Source: Brachyspira innocens ATCC 29796 (lineage in GTDB: Bacteria; Spirochaetota; Brachyspiria; Brachyspirales; Brachyspiraceae). From it: a stretch of DNA of 64,000 nt. The DNA lies in assembly GCF_000384655.1 (NCBI RefSeq), contig NZ_ARQI01000121.1, positions 1 through 64,000 of the forward strand, read 5' to 3'. The position numbers were made by a program, and so were the translations under genes. The notes below the pieces were generated by a model that saw only the letters and a program-made list of their open reading frames with translations, did not search any database and was not told the origin of the DNA. Shown piece by piece: positions 53,669 through 63,079 of the stretch (positions within the stretch are counted from its first letter, which is position 1; every line of letters begins with the position of its first letter).

Positions 53669-53724
53669 AGTTTTAATATTAGTTTTAATAAAATAAATTT
53701 TAAACTTTTTAAGTTTACACAAAT

Positions 53725-53759
53725 AAAAAAGGCTTACTAACTTAATAGCAAGCCTTTTT
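53725..53759 (-). terminator. Terminator of the DUF2723 gene
   Basis: AAAAAAGGCTT (53725-53735) and AAGCCTTTTT (53750-53759) form a 10-pair stem, with a T run on the minus strand. It lies 16 bases past the minus-strand stop. Confidence 0.8.
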
Positions 53760-53774
53760 ATTAAAATCTTATTT

Positions 53775-56700
53775 TTACTGTCCGTTATTCATAGAAGCCA
53801 AGTACTGCATTATCTGAAGTCTTCTGCTTTCTACATCTTTATCCAAATTGGCTATAACATCATTAGTTGCTGCTAAAGGCGACATTACTCTTTTGAAGTC
53901 ATTATATATATTTAAAGCCTCTATAACTTTGTTTTGTTCTATATATATATGACCTATAGCATACAAAGCAAATGCTCCGTCTTGAGTAAGATCATTAGTA
54001 TATTTTGAATACGTGCTTACTGCTTCATCATACATTTTACTGTTAAGATATATATTAGCTAAATCAAATTCAAGTCCTGTTCTTTCGTCTTTAGTTAGAT
54101 CTCTCATTTTTAGAGTATCAATCAATGTATTTATAGAGCTTGCAGTGTCTCCTATATTAGCATAAAGTATTGATATATCTTTATTAACAGCTACCATATG
54201 CTCTCTTGTTCTTGCTCTTTTTCTAGCCTCTAATTTTGCCCATAAAGTTTCTTCTATATCCTGTCTGTTTTGATATATATAATTAGCATAGGAAGAATAG
54301 CTTTCAAAAGTATCTTCTTTCATAGCCTGAGCTTTTAGATTATCAGCCTGCTGTCTTGTAGTTTTAAGCTGAGCATCTATTCTTCCCATAAATTGTTTTA
54401 TCTGCTGATAAGTTTGATTCTGCTCTCTTGCAGCATCTCCCATATCTTTTCCTCTGTGGAAAGTTTTTTCTGCTCTAGTAAGCACATCTTTGGCTTTATT
54501 TAAATACTCTGACTCTTTATCATAAGGAGTGTCTTTTGAACGTGCTAAATATTCATAAGAAGCAGCCAAATTAAAGTAGGCAGGATAAATAAGTTTTTCT
54601 AGCTTTATAAGCTCTTCAAACATTAAAGCGGCTCTCTCATAGTTTCCATCCATAATAGCCTGATTGCCCACAGCAAAGTATACATTAGACATATCAAAGC
54701 CTATAGTAAGCATTCTATCTTCTTCCTGCTTTTTTAAGTCCTGAAACTCTGCTATTTTTTTATTAGCTTCATCTCTGGTAATACCATTTTTGGCAATGTC
54801 TCCATTACCCATAAAGCCTAAAAGTTTCTGATATGTTTTTATTCTTCTATTATACATATCTATTTTGGCAAGAGAATATGAACTTACAAATATTTCTCTG
54901 GTTAAAAAGTCATAATGAGAAATCTCTTCAGGAGTTCCCTGCATAGTATAGCTGTTCCAGTAATCCTCTTCTGTTTTAAACTCTGGGAAAGGAAGCTCAT
55001 ACATTTTTACGAAAGTTATCTCTTCATTTCCGTCATAAATATTTTTTCTTGCTGCGGAAATTAAGCCTTCATCTAATAATGCATTTAAGTCAGCTGCTAA
55101 TTTGTCATTCTCATAATCTCTTTTTAAATGCTCTTTAGCAATATCTTTATAGTCATTAACAGTAAGAACCTTAAAGAACTCCAACTCATCAACTAAAGCA
55201 TATTTAATAGGCTGAACTTTAAATACCAAGCCATAAGCTTTAAAGTAATAATCTCCAAGTCTGTAAAGTCCGTCTCGTCTCCAAGCCATATAATAAGGTC
55301 TTCCAGATTCTATAAAGTCTTTATCAACGGCATCGCTTATATCTCCAAGCCATCTGCCGTCAGTTTTCATAAGGTTTCCATATATTCTTTCAAATACATT
55401 GCCTTTTTGGTCATATATTTTCAAATCTGGTCTTCTTCTTTCAACCATAGTGTAATATACAAGACCGAATACTTGGTTATCGCCTCCCTCTGTAGCGAAT
55501 ATAGCATTGTCTGGAAGAGAGTTCATCATATTGTATGAATAGTCATGGTTGCTAAAATCTTTTGAGTTATTATTACGGCTTAAATTCATTACAAATATAG
55601 GTATCATTATTGCAAATATTGCTATAAGCGATATTGCATGATAAGGTTTTAATTGTGTATCAGCACTCTCTTCTTTAGCAGGTTTTAATACATTTTTTAT
55701 ATTAGTATTAAAATATTCCATATACCACTGAATACCAAAGCCTATTATTACAAGCATATATAAAGTTGCTGGAAGGAAGAATACTTCTACAAATGATAAA
55801 GTTCTAACACTTGGAGGAGGATTAGTATATGCCATAAGCGATACGGCAAAACTTAAAAGTCCAAATACTGAGAATATACCTATAAACTTATTTTTCTTAA
55901 ATATTTGAAATAATCCTGGTATTAAGAACAATAATCCTAAAACTGTTAATTGAGTTTTAAATATATTTATCAAGGCAGATACCTGTTCTGGGTGAAGTAT
56001 GAAAGCAGCAGCAACATCGTTTCCAGAAGTACCGTATTGCTTTCTATGGATCATACTAAATAAATAACTTAAATTCTCCCAGCCTGAAGGTTCATTTAAT
56101 TGTCCCCAGTTTAGAGGCGGCAAAGCTCTTGCTCTTATAGGCATGTACGCATATATCATAACTCCTACTGCAAGCATTAAAAGCATTTTATAATATGATA
56201 TTGATATACCTGTTATAAAGTCATTATCATTATTAAACTTATCTATTTTACATAAGAAATATCTATACACTAAGCACCAAACAAGTACTAAAAATAAAGG
56301 CCAGAATACTAAAAACATTCCCTTATATAAAGTAGGGTAGAATGGAGCTTTAAGATTCTGTATCATATCTGGTCTTAAATAAGAACCGTTTGCAAGTGCT
56401 GTAAATATATCGCTCATTATATTCATATCAGCAAAAGGCTTAAATATTATAGAAAATATTGAATCATTAGAAGCTACTCCCGGAGGGAAATATAAATATG
56501 CTTCATAATTCATAATAAATCTATAGTATCCGAAACCGCCTATAAATAATAATACCAAAAATACGAATATTGATATAAATGAAGTTTCTATATGATTAAT
56601 ATATCTGTCTTTATGTACCAAAAATAACACTATGGCTATAAATAAAAGAGGAGCAAAAGCGAAAGGCAAAGTTACATGGTGATTTGCAAGTGCTACACCA

Positions 56701-57509
56701 TAGAGAAATCCGAAAGCCATTAAATATTTATTTCCGTAATAAGGGACTTCATCATCAGCATGTTTCCATACATTTTCAAACCAGTAAACAAGTATTAAAA
56801 GCATAGAAGCTATTTGAAGTATGTTCAAACTGTAAACTTCTGCCATAGTAGCCTGTGCCCACATATTATCAGATATAGCGAATGCAATACTTGCAAAAAG
56901 TGCTGGTATTTGTACTATTGGAGAAAATCCTCTTTCAACTCTGTTTTGTCCAAGCACTTTTACCATAATAAGATAGAAGAAAATCATAGCAATAGCGGCA
57001 CAAGTACCAGAAAATAAATTGGTTCTCCAAGCAATATTTCCTACTGGTATATAAGTAAATAATTTGGACATTAAAGTATAGAAAGGATATCCTGGGGCAT
57101 GTCCTACACCCAAGAAGTAAGCAGCCGTTGTAAGCTCTCCGTTATCTCCTGCTGAAAGCGAAGGAGTGAGTGTAAATAAATACAAAAAGAATGTGAAAAG
57201 AAAAGCTATAGCAGCAAATATTGCATCTATTTTTGAAAGATGATATGGTTTTACTTCATATCTTTTAAAAATAGGTTCCTCATTATCTTTTTTTGAGAAT
57301 AGTTTTGAAAGTATATTTCCGCTGTTTTCTTTATTAGATTTTTCTTTTTTATTATTTTTTGTACTAGTTTTTTGACTGTTTTGCAGATTATTAATATATT
57401 CTTCTATTAACTCTCTGTCTTTTTCTAGCTTTTTTGTAAGCTCATCAATGCTTTTATTTTTATAATTAGCTTTGATATATTCTTTTTCCAGATGTGAAAG
57501 TTTTGCCAT
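53775..57509 (-). CDS. DUF2723 (TMEM260-like) membrane protein with TPR C-terminus
   Basis: 1244 residues. The N-terminal 80 are charged and helical; residues about 95-640 are a polytopic membrane domain of DUF2723, recognised by FLYLFTLTPSLSAGDNGELT then TAAYFLGVGHAPGYPFYTLM, the GT-C-like acidic loop (GDNGE), and the ANHHVTLPFAFAP segment. The rest is a soluble part, ending in TPR-like repeats (PAYFNLAASYEYLARS, FALYAIGHIYIEQNKVIEAL). Eukaryotic TMEM260 is an O-mannosyltransferase, so glycosyl transfer from a lipid-linked sugar to exported protein is plausible. AGAGG precedes ATG. Confidence 0.88.
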   Translation of the reverse strand: MAKLSHLEKEYIKANYKNKSIDELTKKLEKDRELIEEYINNLQNSQKTSTKNNKKEKSNKENSGNILSKLFSKKDNEEPIFKRYEVKPYHLSKIDAIFAAIAFLFTFFLYLFTLTPSLSAGDNGELTTAAYFLGVGHAPGYPFYTLMSKLFTYIPVGNIAWRTNLFSGTCAAIAMIFFYLIMVKVLGQNRVERGFSPIVQIPALFASIAFAISDNMWAQATMAEVYSLNILQIASMLLILVYWFENVWKHADDEVPYYGNKYLMAFGFLYGVALANHHVTLPFAFAPLLFIAIVLFLVHKDRYINHIETSFISIFVFLVLLFIGGFGYYRFIMNYEAYLYFPPGVASNDSIFSIIFKPFADMNIMSDIFTALANGSYLRPDMIQNLKAPFYPTLYKGMFLVFWPLFLVLVWCLVYRYFLCKIDKFNNDNDFITGISISYYKMLLMLAVGVMIYAYMPIRARALPPLNWGQLNEPSGWENLSYLFSMIHRKQYGTSGNDVAAAFILHPEQVSALINIFKTQLTVLGLLFLIPGLFQIFKKNKFIGIFSVFGLLSFAVSLMAYTNPPPSVRTLSFVEVFFLPATLYMLVIIGFGIQWYMEYFNTNIKNVLKPAKEESADTQLKPYHAISLIAIFAIMIPIFVMNLSRNNNSKDFSNHDYSYNMMNSLPDNAIFATEGGDNQVFGLVYYTMVERRRPDLKIYDQKGNVFERIYGNLMKTDGRWLGDISDAVDKDFIESGRPYYMAWRRDGLYRLGDYYFKAYGLVFKVQPIKYALVDELEFFKVLTVNDYKDIAKEHLKRDYENDKLAADLNALLDEGLISAARKNIYDGNEEITFVKMYELPFPEFKTEEDYWNSYTMQGTPEEISHYDFLTREIFVSSYSLAKIDMYNRRIKTYQKLLGFMGNGDIAKNGITRDEANKKIAEFQDLKKQEEDRMLTIGFDMSNVYFAVGNQAIMDGNYERAALMFEELIKLEKLIYPAYFNLAASYEYLARSKDTPYDKESEYLNKAKDVLTRAEKTFHRGKDMGDAAREQNQTYQQIKQFMGRIDAQLKTTRQQADNLKAQAMKEDTFESYSSYANYIYQNRQDIEETLWAKLEARKRARTREHMVAVNKDISILYANIGDTASSINTLIDTLKMRDLTKDERTGLEFDLANIYLNSKMYDEAVSTYSKYTNDLTQDGAFALYAIGHIYIEQNKVIEALNIYNDFKRVMSPLAATNDVIANLDKDVESRRLQIMQYLASMNNGQ

Positions 57510-57624
57510 TAATTATTTACCTCTTTTTATTTATAAAAAATCATATATCTTAATAGTGACATATTAAATAAATAATTTAAAGAATTAAAAGAAATATTTT
57601 TTAACAAATATATTTTAGTTAAAA

Positions 57625-57690
57625 AATGCAGTCCTTTTGCTTCTTTGGGTCACCAAAAGAAGTGGGGTGCGGGGCAAAGCCCTGCAAAAA
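57625..57690. repeat. Solitary hairpin core without family A/B ends
   Basis: AAAATGCAGTCCTTTTGCTT, CTTTGGGTCACCAAAAGAAG, TGGGGTGCGGGGCAAAGCCC: almost identical to the core at 18475-18535, but neither family A nor family B terminal repeats lie within 150 bases. It is in the gap between the divergent DUF2723 gene and the small membrane protein. Confidence 0.75.
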
Positions 57691-57823
57691 TTAACTATAA
57701 TAGTAGAATATTATATAATAAAATCGCTTATTATTCAAGAATGTAAAACCTATTTTGTATTGAAATAAAATAAGTTTTAAATTATAGTATAATTATATTT
57801 AGAAGGCATATTTAGGAAATAAA

Positions 57824-58303
57824 ATGAAATTCTTAAAAAAAATAGATATTATATTAATACTCATTATAATTTCTTACATGTTTTATAATGATTTGATAAA
57901 AAATAATAATAAAAACTTAGAAAACAATATTCATAAATTAAACTATATAGAAAACAACTATATTATAGAAAACAATTATAATACAGACTCTGAAATTGAA
58001 TATCAAAATATAAGAATAAGAAGAAGATACAGACATGATCTTGACCTTGAAGGGGACAGAGTCTTTATTATGTTCACAGGCTCTCTTATTATAGGTTTTT
58101 TATTTAGTTTGATATTATTATCAAAAAATAAATTCTATAAAAAAGAATTAATTACTGCTAAAATAACACTCATTTTATCTGTTATAATTACAGGGATAAT
58201 TATTTTTATAAATTATGAGAATATAAAAAACATATTGGAGTATTTATCTTTACCTATAGGCTTTATAATAGGCTTTGTATTGGCAAGATTAATAATTAAA
58301 TAA
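57824..58303 (+). CDS. Small membrane protein, paralogue of 61320-61886
   Basis: 159 residues: an N-terminal hydrophobic helix (about 7-24), a polar Asn/Glu/Tyr-rich middle with an Arg-rich motif NIRIRRRYRHDLD (about 65-77), and three further membrane helices (IMFTGSLIIGFLFSLILL, KITLILSVIITGIIIFI, LSLPIGFIIGFVLARLII). It shares layout and motifs (FYND/FYNE after helix 1; IxENxYNxDxxIExxxIRRxxRxRD) with 61320-61886. No family recognised. AGGAAA precedes ATG. A family C remnant follows its stop by 30 bases. Confidence 0.7.
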   Translation: MKFLKKIDIILILIIISYMFYNDLIKNNNKNLENNIHKLNYIENNYIIENNYNTDSEIEYQNIRIRRRYRHDLDLEGDRVFIMFTGSLIIGFLFSLILLSKNKFYKKELITAKITLILSVIITGIIIFINYENIKNILEYLSLPIGFIIGFVLARLIIK

Positions 58304-58332
58304 AAATAATATATTTACTTAAACTTTATTTT

Positions 58333-58470
58333 TATTCCCGCCCTTTAAGATTTGTAAACCTATTTTTATTAATAAACTTCATCTACATTTAAAAGTTACA
58401 TTTATAATTTTTAACACTCACCAATTTTTTTTAAATTTATTATTCTATTACCGCACGTAGAATTAAACTA
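58333..58470. repeat. Family C remnant, left half
   Basis: CCCGCCCTTTAAGATTTGTA (58337-) equals the outer arm of the family C copy at 60928, and the next 80 bases are also shared (CTACATTTAAAAGTTACATT near 58382). ACCGCACGTAGAATTAAA near 58451 corresponds to the inner arm, but the right-hand arms are missing. The remaining bases up to 58690 are AT-rich without recognised features. Confidence 0.65.
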
Positions 58471-58758
58471 AAAATATATATTTATTTATAATTCAAATTT
58501 TATCATTCTTTAAATTTCATTTACTGTGTGTTAAATCTAATCAAAGCCTAATATATATTATAATTAATCTTTCAGCTAAATATAAAATACAATTCATAAA
58601 TAACAACAAAAAAGTAACTATATATTGAATAATCAAACTATTAAAATATATTTTTATACTTTTTTTGTACACAACTATATTTTTATAGTAAATAAACATT
58701 GACAAAAAATAAAGCTCATAGTACTTTTTTTACAAAATATTATTTAAGAGGTTATAAA

Positions 58759-59997
58759 ATGAAAAAAATTATTTATTTATTTATGGTATTTTTGACAATT
58801 GTCAATTTTTGGGGATGTGCTAAAAATAACAATGTTACTGCTCCTTCTTCAAGTATTAAAAAAACTGAAATTTCGTTTTCATATTTAGATGATCAATATC
58901 AAATTTCAGAAAATAAAACCGATAATATTCTCATGAAAACAAAAGATATAGCAGAAAATTTTTCTTTAATATCAAAAAAAACAGGAGAAAACGAATATAC
59001 TGCTATAATAACTGATGAACAAAATAATATATCTGTTGCTATGGTATATAAAGATAATAAAGAATTTCCAGATCATATTTCTTTTTCTAAAGATGATAAT
59101 TTAATTAGAGGTACAGCTTCAGATCATGTTAATGGGGCATTTGATGTATTGTGGAGTATGAATGGTATGGAAGAAGTTTTTTATAATATTAAATTATCTG
59201 ATGATATATATAATTATAATAATATTTCTTCTTTAGATTCAAAAGAAAATTATCAGGCTAAAACTCTAATTATAAGTTTAAAAATATGGGATGCTATTAA
59301 TAATTATGTTCAGGATAGTAATAATCAGCCTAAAGGAAGATTTTTCTTTTTTATTTTTGGAGTAATAGCAGCAGTTGCCGCAGTAACAGCTGCAACAGTA
59401 GCCACATTCGTTACGGCATTAGTAGTAACAGCTGTAGTATTAACTATAGGAGCAATAGTATCTACTCCAGTTGTTCCGCCAGCAATAAAACCAAATCCTG
59501 AAGAACCTGATGTATACCCAAAAGTTCCAACTTTTAATGTATTATATAATGGAGAAAAAATAGATAATAATACTACATTTACAATAGATTATGATACAGG
59601 AGAGATAAATATGAGAAAATCAGTTATGTTAAATCCTGAGTATTATAAGAATGCAAGACTAACTTTAAATCCTGCATATTCTGCTAATAATAATAGCGAT
59701 GTTGTTAACAATGTTGGTGTTTTTGCAAATTTAGACGGAAATCATGGAGATCCTATTTCATTAATAAATGCTTATTATAATTTTTTTATGAATGAGGAGC
59801 AAATTGGTTTTAGTAAAGATAATGAATATAAAATAGCGGATTTAGGATTCTCAAAAAGTAATTATATGAAATTGGATATAGTTAAAAAAAATCAAACTCC
59901 TGATAATTTTAATAATTTAATTTTAAAATTTGTATTTACAAATAATGTAAAAATATTTGGTAAAATTGGAAAAGAATTTAAAATTCAAATAAATTAG
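58759..59997 (+). CDS. Lipoprotein with an internal Ala/Val-rich membrane segment
   Basis: 412 residues from the ATG at 58759, chosen for AAGAGG 6 bases upstream and the signal MKKIIYLFMVFLTIVNFWGC (lipobox FWGC, cysteine at 20). After a beta-rich part (about 30-195) comes a striking hydrophobic stretch FFFFIFGVIAAVAAVTAATV then ATFVTALVVTAVVLTIGAIV, long enough to cross a membrane once or twice, a Pro-rich hinge (VVPPAIKPNPEEPDVYPKVP), and a C-terminal domain of about 140 residues. No family recognised. The barrel-like gene follows after 11 bases, so they form one operon. Confidence 0.72.
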   Translation: MKKIIYLFMVFLTIVNFWGCAKNNNVTAPSSSIKKTEISFSYLDDQYQISENKTDNILMKTKDIAENFSLISKKTGENEYTAIITDEQNNISVAMVYKDNKEFPDHISFSKDDNLIRGTASDHVNGAFDVLWSMNGMEEVFYNIKLSDDIYNYNNISSLDSKENYQAKTLIISLKIWDAINNYVQDSNNQPKGRFFFFIFGVIAAVAAVTAATVATFVTALVVTAVVLTIGAIVSTPVVPPAIKPNPEEPDVYPKVPTFNVLYNGEKIDNNTTFTIDYDTGEINMRKSVMLNPEYYKNARLTLNPAYSANNNSDVVNNVGVFANLDGNHGDPISLINAYYNFFMNEEQIGFSKDNEYKIADLGFSKSNYMKLDIVKKNQTPDNFNNLILKFVFTNNVKIFGKIGKEFKIQIN

Positions 59998-60008
59998 GAA
60001 ATTATCTT

Positions 60009-60860
60009 ATGAAAATAAAGTTACTCTTAACCATCATCATAACTATTTTATTGTTTAATATTCATATTTTATATTCAATGAAATTTTCTCCTGAATTTGG
60101 TATATTTATGAATATAGGGGCTTCAAAAATTTTTACTAAAACAGAAGTTGATCAAAATGAATATTCATACCTTGTTGATTTTAGAACTATAAAAGGGGGT
60201 ATATTTTTAGATTTTGAAGCTGTTTTGCAATTAGGTGCAAAATATAATATTAATAATAATATTGTTACTGGCTTAACTTCCCTTTTAGAAATAGGATATA
60301 GTCCTTATATAATAAGCACAAAATATGAAGGTGAAAGTGATAGTATATATTATATCTTCACTGATAGAGTTATTCTTTATAGTTTAGTTTTAGGAGCTTT
60401 AGAGAAAATAGTTTTTAACAATTTTTCTATAGGTATAGGAGCAGGTGTATTATTTCCAATATCTGGTTTTGCTGCATCTAATCATCCTAGGAATATAATA
60501 TCAGTAATGCCTAGTGAAAATTTATCAATAATTTCACCATATAATAGTAAATTAGATTATGCATATATAAAAAAGCTATTTAAAGTTCCTGTTGCTCCCT
60601 ATATAAAGATAACAGCAGAATATGCATTCAAGCCTTATAAAATGGATAATGCTGAAATTGATTTTGTACTTGGAGCATATTTAAGTTATAACTTTGGTAT
60701 GCAGTATGATGTTTCTGTATTGAATAGTAATATACCAAAGCAGGGAGATAATGGACTTATCATACCTGGTATATCTAGTAAAGATATGTTCTATAAATAT
60801 GATTATTCCAATTTGGATTTTGGGGTTACATTTGGTGTTTCTTTTAGAGCTTTAGAATAA
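60009..60860 (+). CDS. Outer-membrane barrel-like protein, partner of the upstream lipoprotein
   Basis: 283 residues. Signal MKIKLLLTIIITILLFNIHI then LYSM, followed by alternating beta strands (FSPEFGIFMNIGAS, GIFLDFEAVLQLGAKYNI, AEIDFVLGAYLSYNFGMQYD) and an ending DFGVTFGVSFRALE, the type seen in small outer-membrane barrels. No known family recognised. It begins 11 bases after the lipoprotein gene. The pair is bracketed by two paralogous small membrane proteins and family C repeats. A strong terminator follows. Confidence 0.7.
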   Translation: MKIKLLLTIIITILLFNIHILYSMKFSPEFGIFMNIGASKIFTKTEVDQNEYSYLVDFRTIKGGIFLDFEAVLQLGAKYNINNNIVTGLTSLLEIGYSPYIISTKYEGESDSIYYIFTDRVILYSLVLGALEKIVFNNFSIGIGAGVLFPISGFAASNHPRNIISVMPSENLSIISPYNSKLDYAYIKKLFKVPVAPYIKITAEYAFKPYKMDNAEIDFVLGAYLSYNFGMQYDVSVLNSNIPKQGDNGLIIPGISSKDMFYKYDYSNLDFGVTFGVSFRALE

Positions 60861-60873
60861 TTTGATATTTGAT

Positions 60874-60912
60874 AAAAACCGTTATGATAGTGAATATATC
60901 ATGGCGGTTTTT
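60874..60912 (+). terminator. Terminator after the barrel-like gene
   Basis: AAAAACCGTTATGATA (60874-) and TATCATGGCGGTTTTT (60897-60912) form a stem of about 14 pairs, then T/A-rich sequence. Confidence 0.82.
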
Positions 60913-60927
60913 AATTTTATTCTAATT

Positions 60928-61250
60928 CCCCGCCCTTTAAGATTTGTAAGCCTTATTTTTATTAATAATCTTCATTTACATTTAAAAGTTACATTTATAT
61001 TTTTAACGCCCGCCCAAGTGTTGATTAACTTTTGAAACTTACTCAACGCACGTTAAACGTATTACTAAAAAACAACTAAATTATAACTACAAAATGTATT
61101 GATTTTTTTAGCTTCATTCTGCGTGCGTAAATGGGACTGTAAATTTAAATAACACTTTGGGTGGGTGCTAATAGATGTTAACTAAACATTAAAAAAAGAA
61201 AAAGCAGCAATTTAGAATGAAGTAAAAAAAGATAGAGGGTGGGGGTTATA
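60928..61250. repeat. Family C element: concentric inverted repeats, second copy
   Basis: Outer arms CCCCGCCCTTTAAGATTTGT (60929-) and GATAGAGGGTGGGGGTTATA (61231-61250); middle arms CGCCCGCCCAAGTGTTGATT (61006-) and CACTTTGGGTGGGTGCTA (61152-); inner arms CAACGCACGTTAAACG (61043-) and CTGCGTGCGTAAATGG (61118-). The layout and spacing equal those of 45764-46088, with changed bases in both arms. It lies between the barrel-like gene and the second small membrane protein. Confidence 0.8.
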
Positions 61251-61319
61251 GTAAAATTCCTTGAAATAAAAATTATTTAAATTTATAATAAATGAAGGAT
61301 TATTAAAAAGGTAGGTATT

Positions 61320-61886
61320 ATGAAAATTAGTGTATTAGCAGTTGTATTAATTATTCTTTCTTTTATATTTTATAATGAAATGGCAAAATATCATTATAGT
61401 ATAGAAAAAAGTAATAATGAAGAAAACAACATCTATAATGGAAACTACATAATAAGTGATAATAATGTTATTTTAGAAAATAGTTATAATTTTGATAATG
61501 GTATAGAAACTAAAGAAATTCGCCGTATCCACAGATGGAGAGATTATAGAGATCATCCTAATGTAGATTTTGAAGAGGATTCAAAAGATTTATTTATTAG
61601 ATTAGTAATAATATTTTTTATAGGATGTGCTATCATAGGCATTTTGGCAGAGATGCTTTTTTTTAAGAATTACTCTTATAAATTTTATCTTATTGTATTT
61701 ACGGTAATTCTTATAATGAGTTTGGCTATTATTTATAAAATACATGGAAACATGGCTATTTTTAATATGATCGGAAGTATCGAAAGCATGATAGAGTTAT
61801 TAGCTTTCTTTTCTGGCGGTATACTATCATTTATAGCATTGAGAATTAGTAAATACCTTAGGGATAATGATAAAAAAAATGAATAA
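61320..61886 (+). CDS. Small membrane protein, paralogue of 57824-58303
   Basis: 188 residues with an N-terminal hydrophobic helix (MKISVLAVVLIILSFIFYNE), a polar middle with the motif ILENSYNFDNGIETKEIRRI then HRWRDYRDHP, and three predicted membrane helices (LVIIFFIGCAIIGILAEMLF, FYLIVFTVILIMSLAIIY, IELLAFFSGGILSFIAL). Same plan as 57824-58303 but more acidic before helix 2. No family recognised. AAAGGTAGG lies 6 bases before ATG. It follows a family C element. Confidence 0.7.
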   Translation: MKISVLAVVLIILSFIFYNEMAKYHYSIEKSNNEENNIYNGNYIISDNNVILENSYNFDNGIETKEIRRIHRWRDYRDHPNVDFEEDSKDLFIRLVIIFFIGCAIIGILAEMLFFKNYSYKFYLIVFTVILIMSLAIIYKIHGNMAIFNMIGSIESMIELLAFFSGGILSFIALRISKYLRDNDKKNE

Positions 61887-62038
61887 TTTTGTTTTTAATT
61901 ATTGATTTAGGTACTTAAAAAAATTTATTTAATCAGTAAAATTTTTCAACTGTATTACAAATAGCGTCTGAATTTGTCATAGATATAGTTTATAATTTGT
62001 ATTATACTAAAATTATATAAAACTATAAGGACAAAAAT

Positions 62039-63067
62039 ATGAACAGATTAGGACTTGTTCTTGCAGGAGGCGGAGGAAAAGGCTCTTATCAAATAGGAGT
62101 ATGGAAAGCATTTAGAGAATTTGGTTTTGACAAATATATTTATGCTATTTCTGGTACTTCTGTAGGGGCTTTGAATGCATGCTTAATATATCAAAATGAT
62201 TATGAGAAAGCTGAGAAAATTTGGCTTAATGAAGTGCAGGATAAAATACTTTCTTTTGATGCTGAAAATTTAGTAAAAAGCATTTCAAAAATTTTAATAC
62301 CATTAGGTATACCTATGACTAGAATTATAGCTTTAGCTGGAGTAATTGCCTCAAGCGGTATATTTTCTAGAGACGGACTTTTAAGCCTTATTGATAAATA
62401 TTTAGATTTTGATTATTTACTTAATACAGATGATCCGCTTTATGCTGCATGCTTGGCTGTACAAAATTTTAATGTGCATTATTTTTCGATAAATAAAAGC
62501 GAAAGAGAGAAAATAAGAAAAATACTTCTTGCCACAAGTGCCATTCCTTTTGTATTTGATAAAGAAGTTATTGACGGTACAACATATATAGACGGAGGCA
62601 TTCCTATTGTAGGGGATAATATACCTATAAGACCGCTTTATGATTTGGGATGCAATATGGTTGTAGTTGTACATTTAAGCAGGGAGTCTATTATAAAAAG
62701 AGAGGAGTTTCCTAATTTAAAAATAATAGAAATAGTGCCTCAGGAAGATTTGGGAGGACTTATAAAAGGTACTTTAAATTTTTCTTCATCAGCTATGAGT
62801 TCGCATATTGAACAAGGCTATAATGATGCTAAAAGAATATTAAAGCCCGTATTTGATATGGCAGCTACACAATTTGAACTTTTACAGTCTATTAAAAAAA
62901 TGTATATTGATGAACAGGAATATAAACATAAGATGAAATTAATCAAAGAAGAAAGACATAATATAAAAAATGATATACAAAAAATAGCTATTGAAAATAA
63001 TATTAAAATTAACTATACTGATGATATAAAAAAATTAAATAACAATAATAATAAAAACATAAAATAA
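62039..63067 (+). CDS. Patatin-like phospholipase (RssA-type)
   Basis: 342 residues. Ser-Asp lipid acyl hydrolase: oxyanion motif GGGGKG at 10-15, nucleophile S41 in SGTSVGALNA, catalytic D185 in TYIDGGIPI. The C-terminal region from about 270 is helical and charged, ending in a low-complexity Asn/Lys run, beyond the usual domain. No signal peptide, so it is cytoplasmic or peripherally membrane-bound. The next gene starts 12 bases after the stop and is probably in the same transcript. AAGGACAAAAATATG gives an AAGGA ribosome site. Confidence 0.92.
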   Translation: MNRLGLVLAGGGGKGSYQIGVWKAFREFGFDKYIYAISGTSVGALNACLIYQNDYEKAEKIWLNEVQDKILSFDAENLVKSISKILIPLGIPMTRIIALAGVIASSGIFSRDGLLSLIDKYLDFDYLLNTDDPLYAACLAVQNFNVHYFSINKSEREKIRKILLATSAIPFVFDKEVIDGTTYIDGGIPIVGDNIPIRPLYDLGCNMVVVVHLSRESIIKREEFPNLKIIEIVPQEDLGGLIKGTLNFSSSAMSSHIEQGYNDAKRILKPVFDMAATQFELLQSIKKMYIDEQEYKHKMKLIKEERHNIKNDIQKIAIENNIKINYTDDIKKLNNNNNKNIK

Positions 63068-63079
63068 AGGCGGTTTTTT

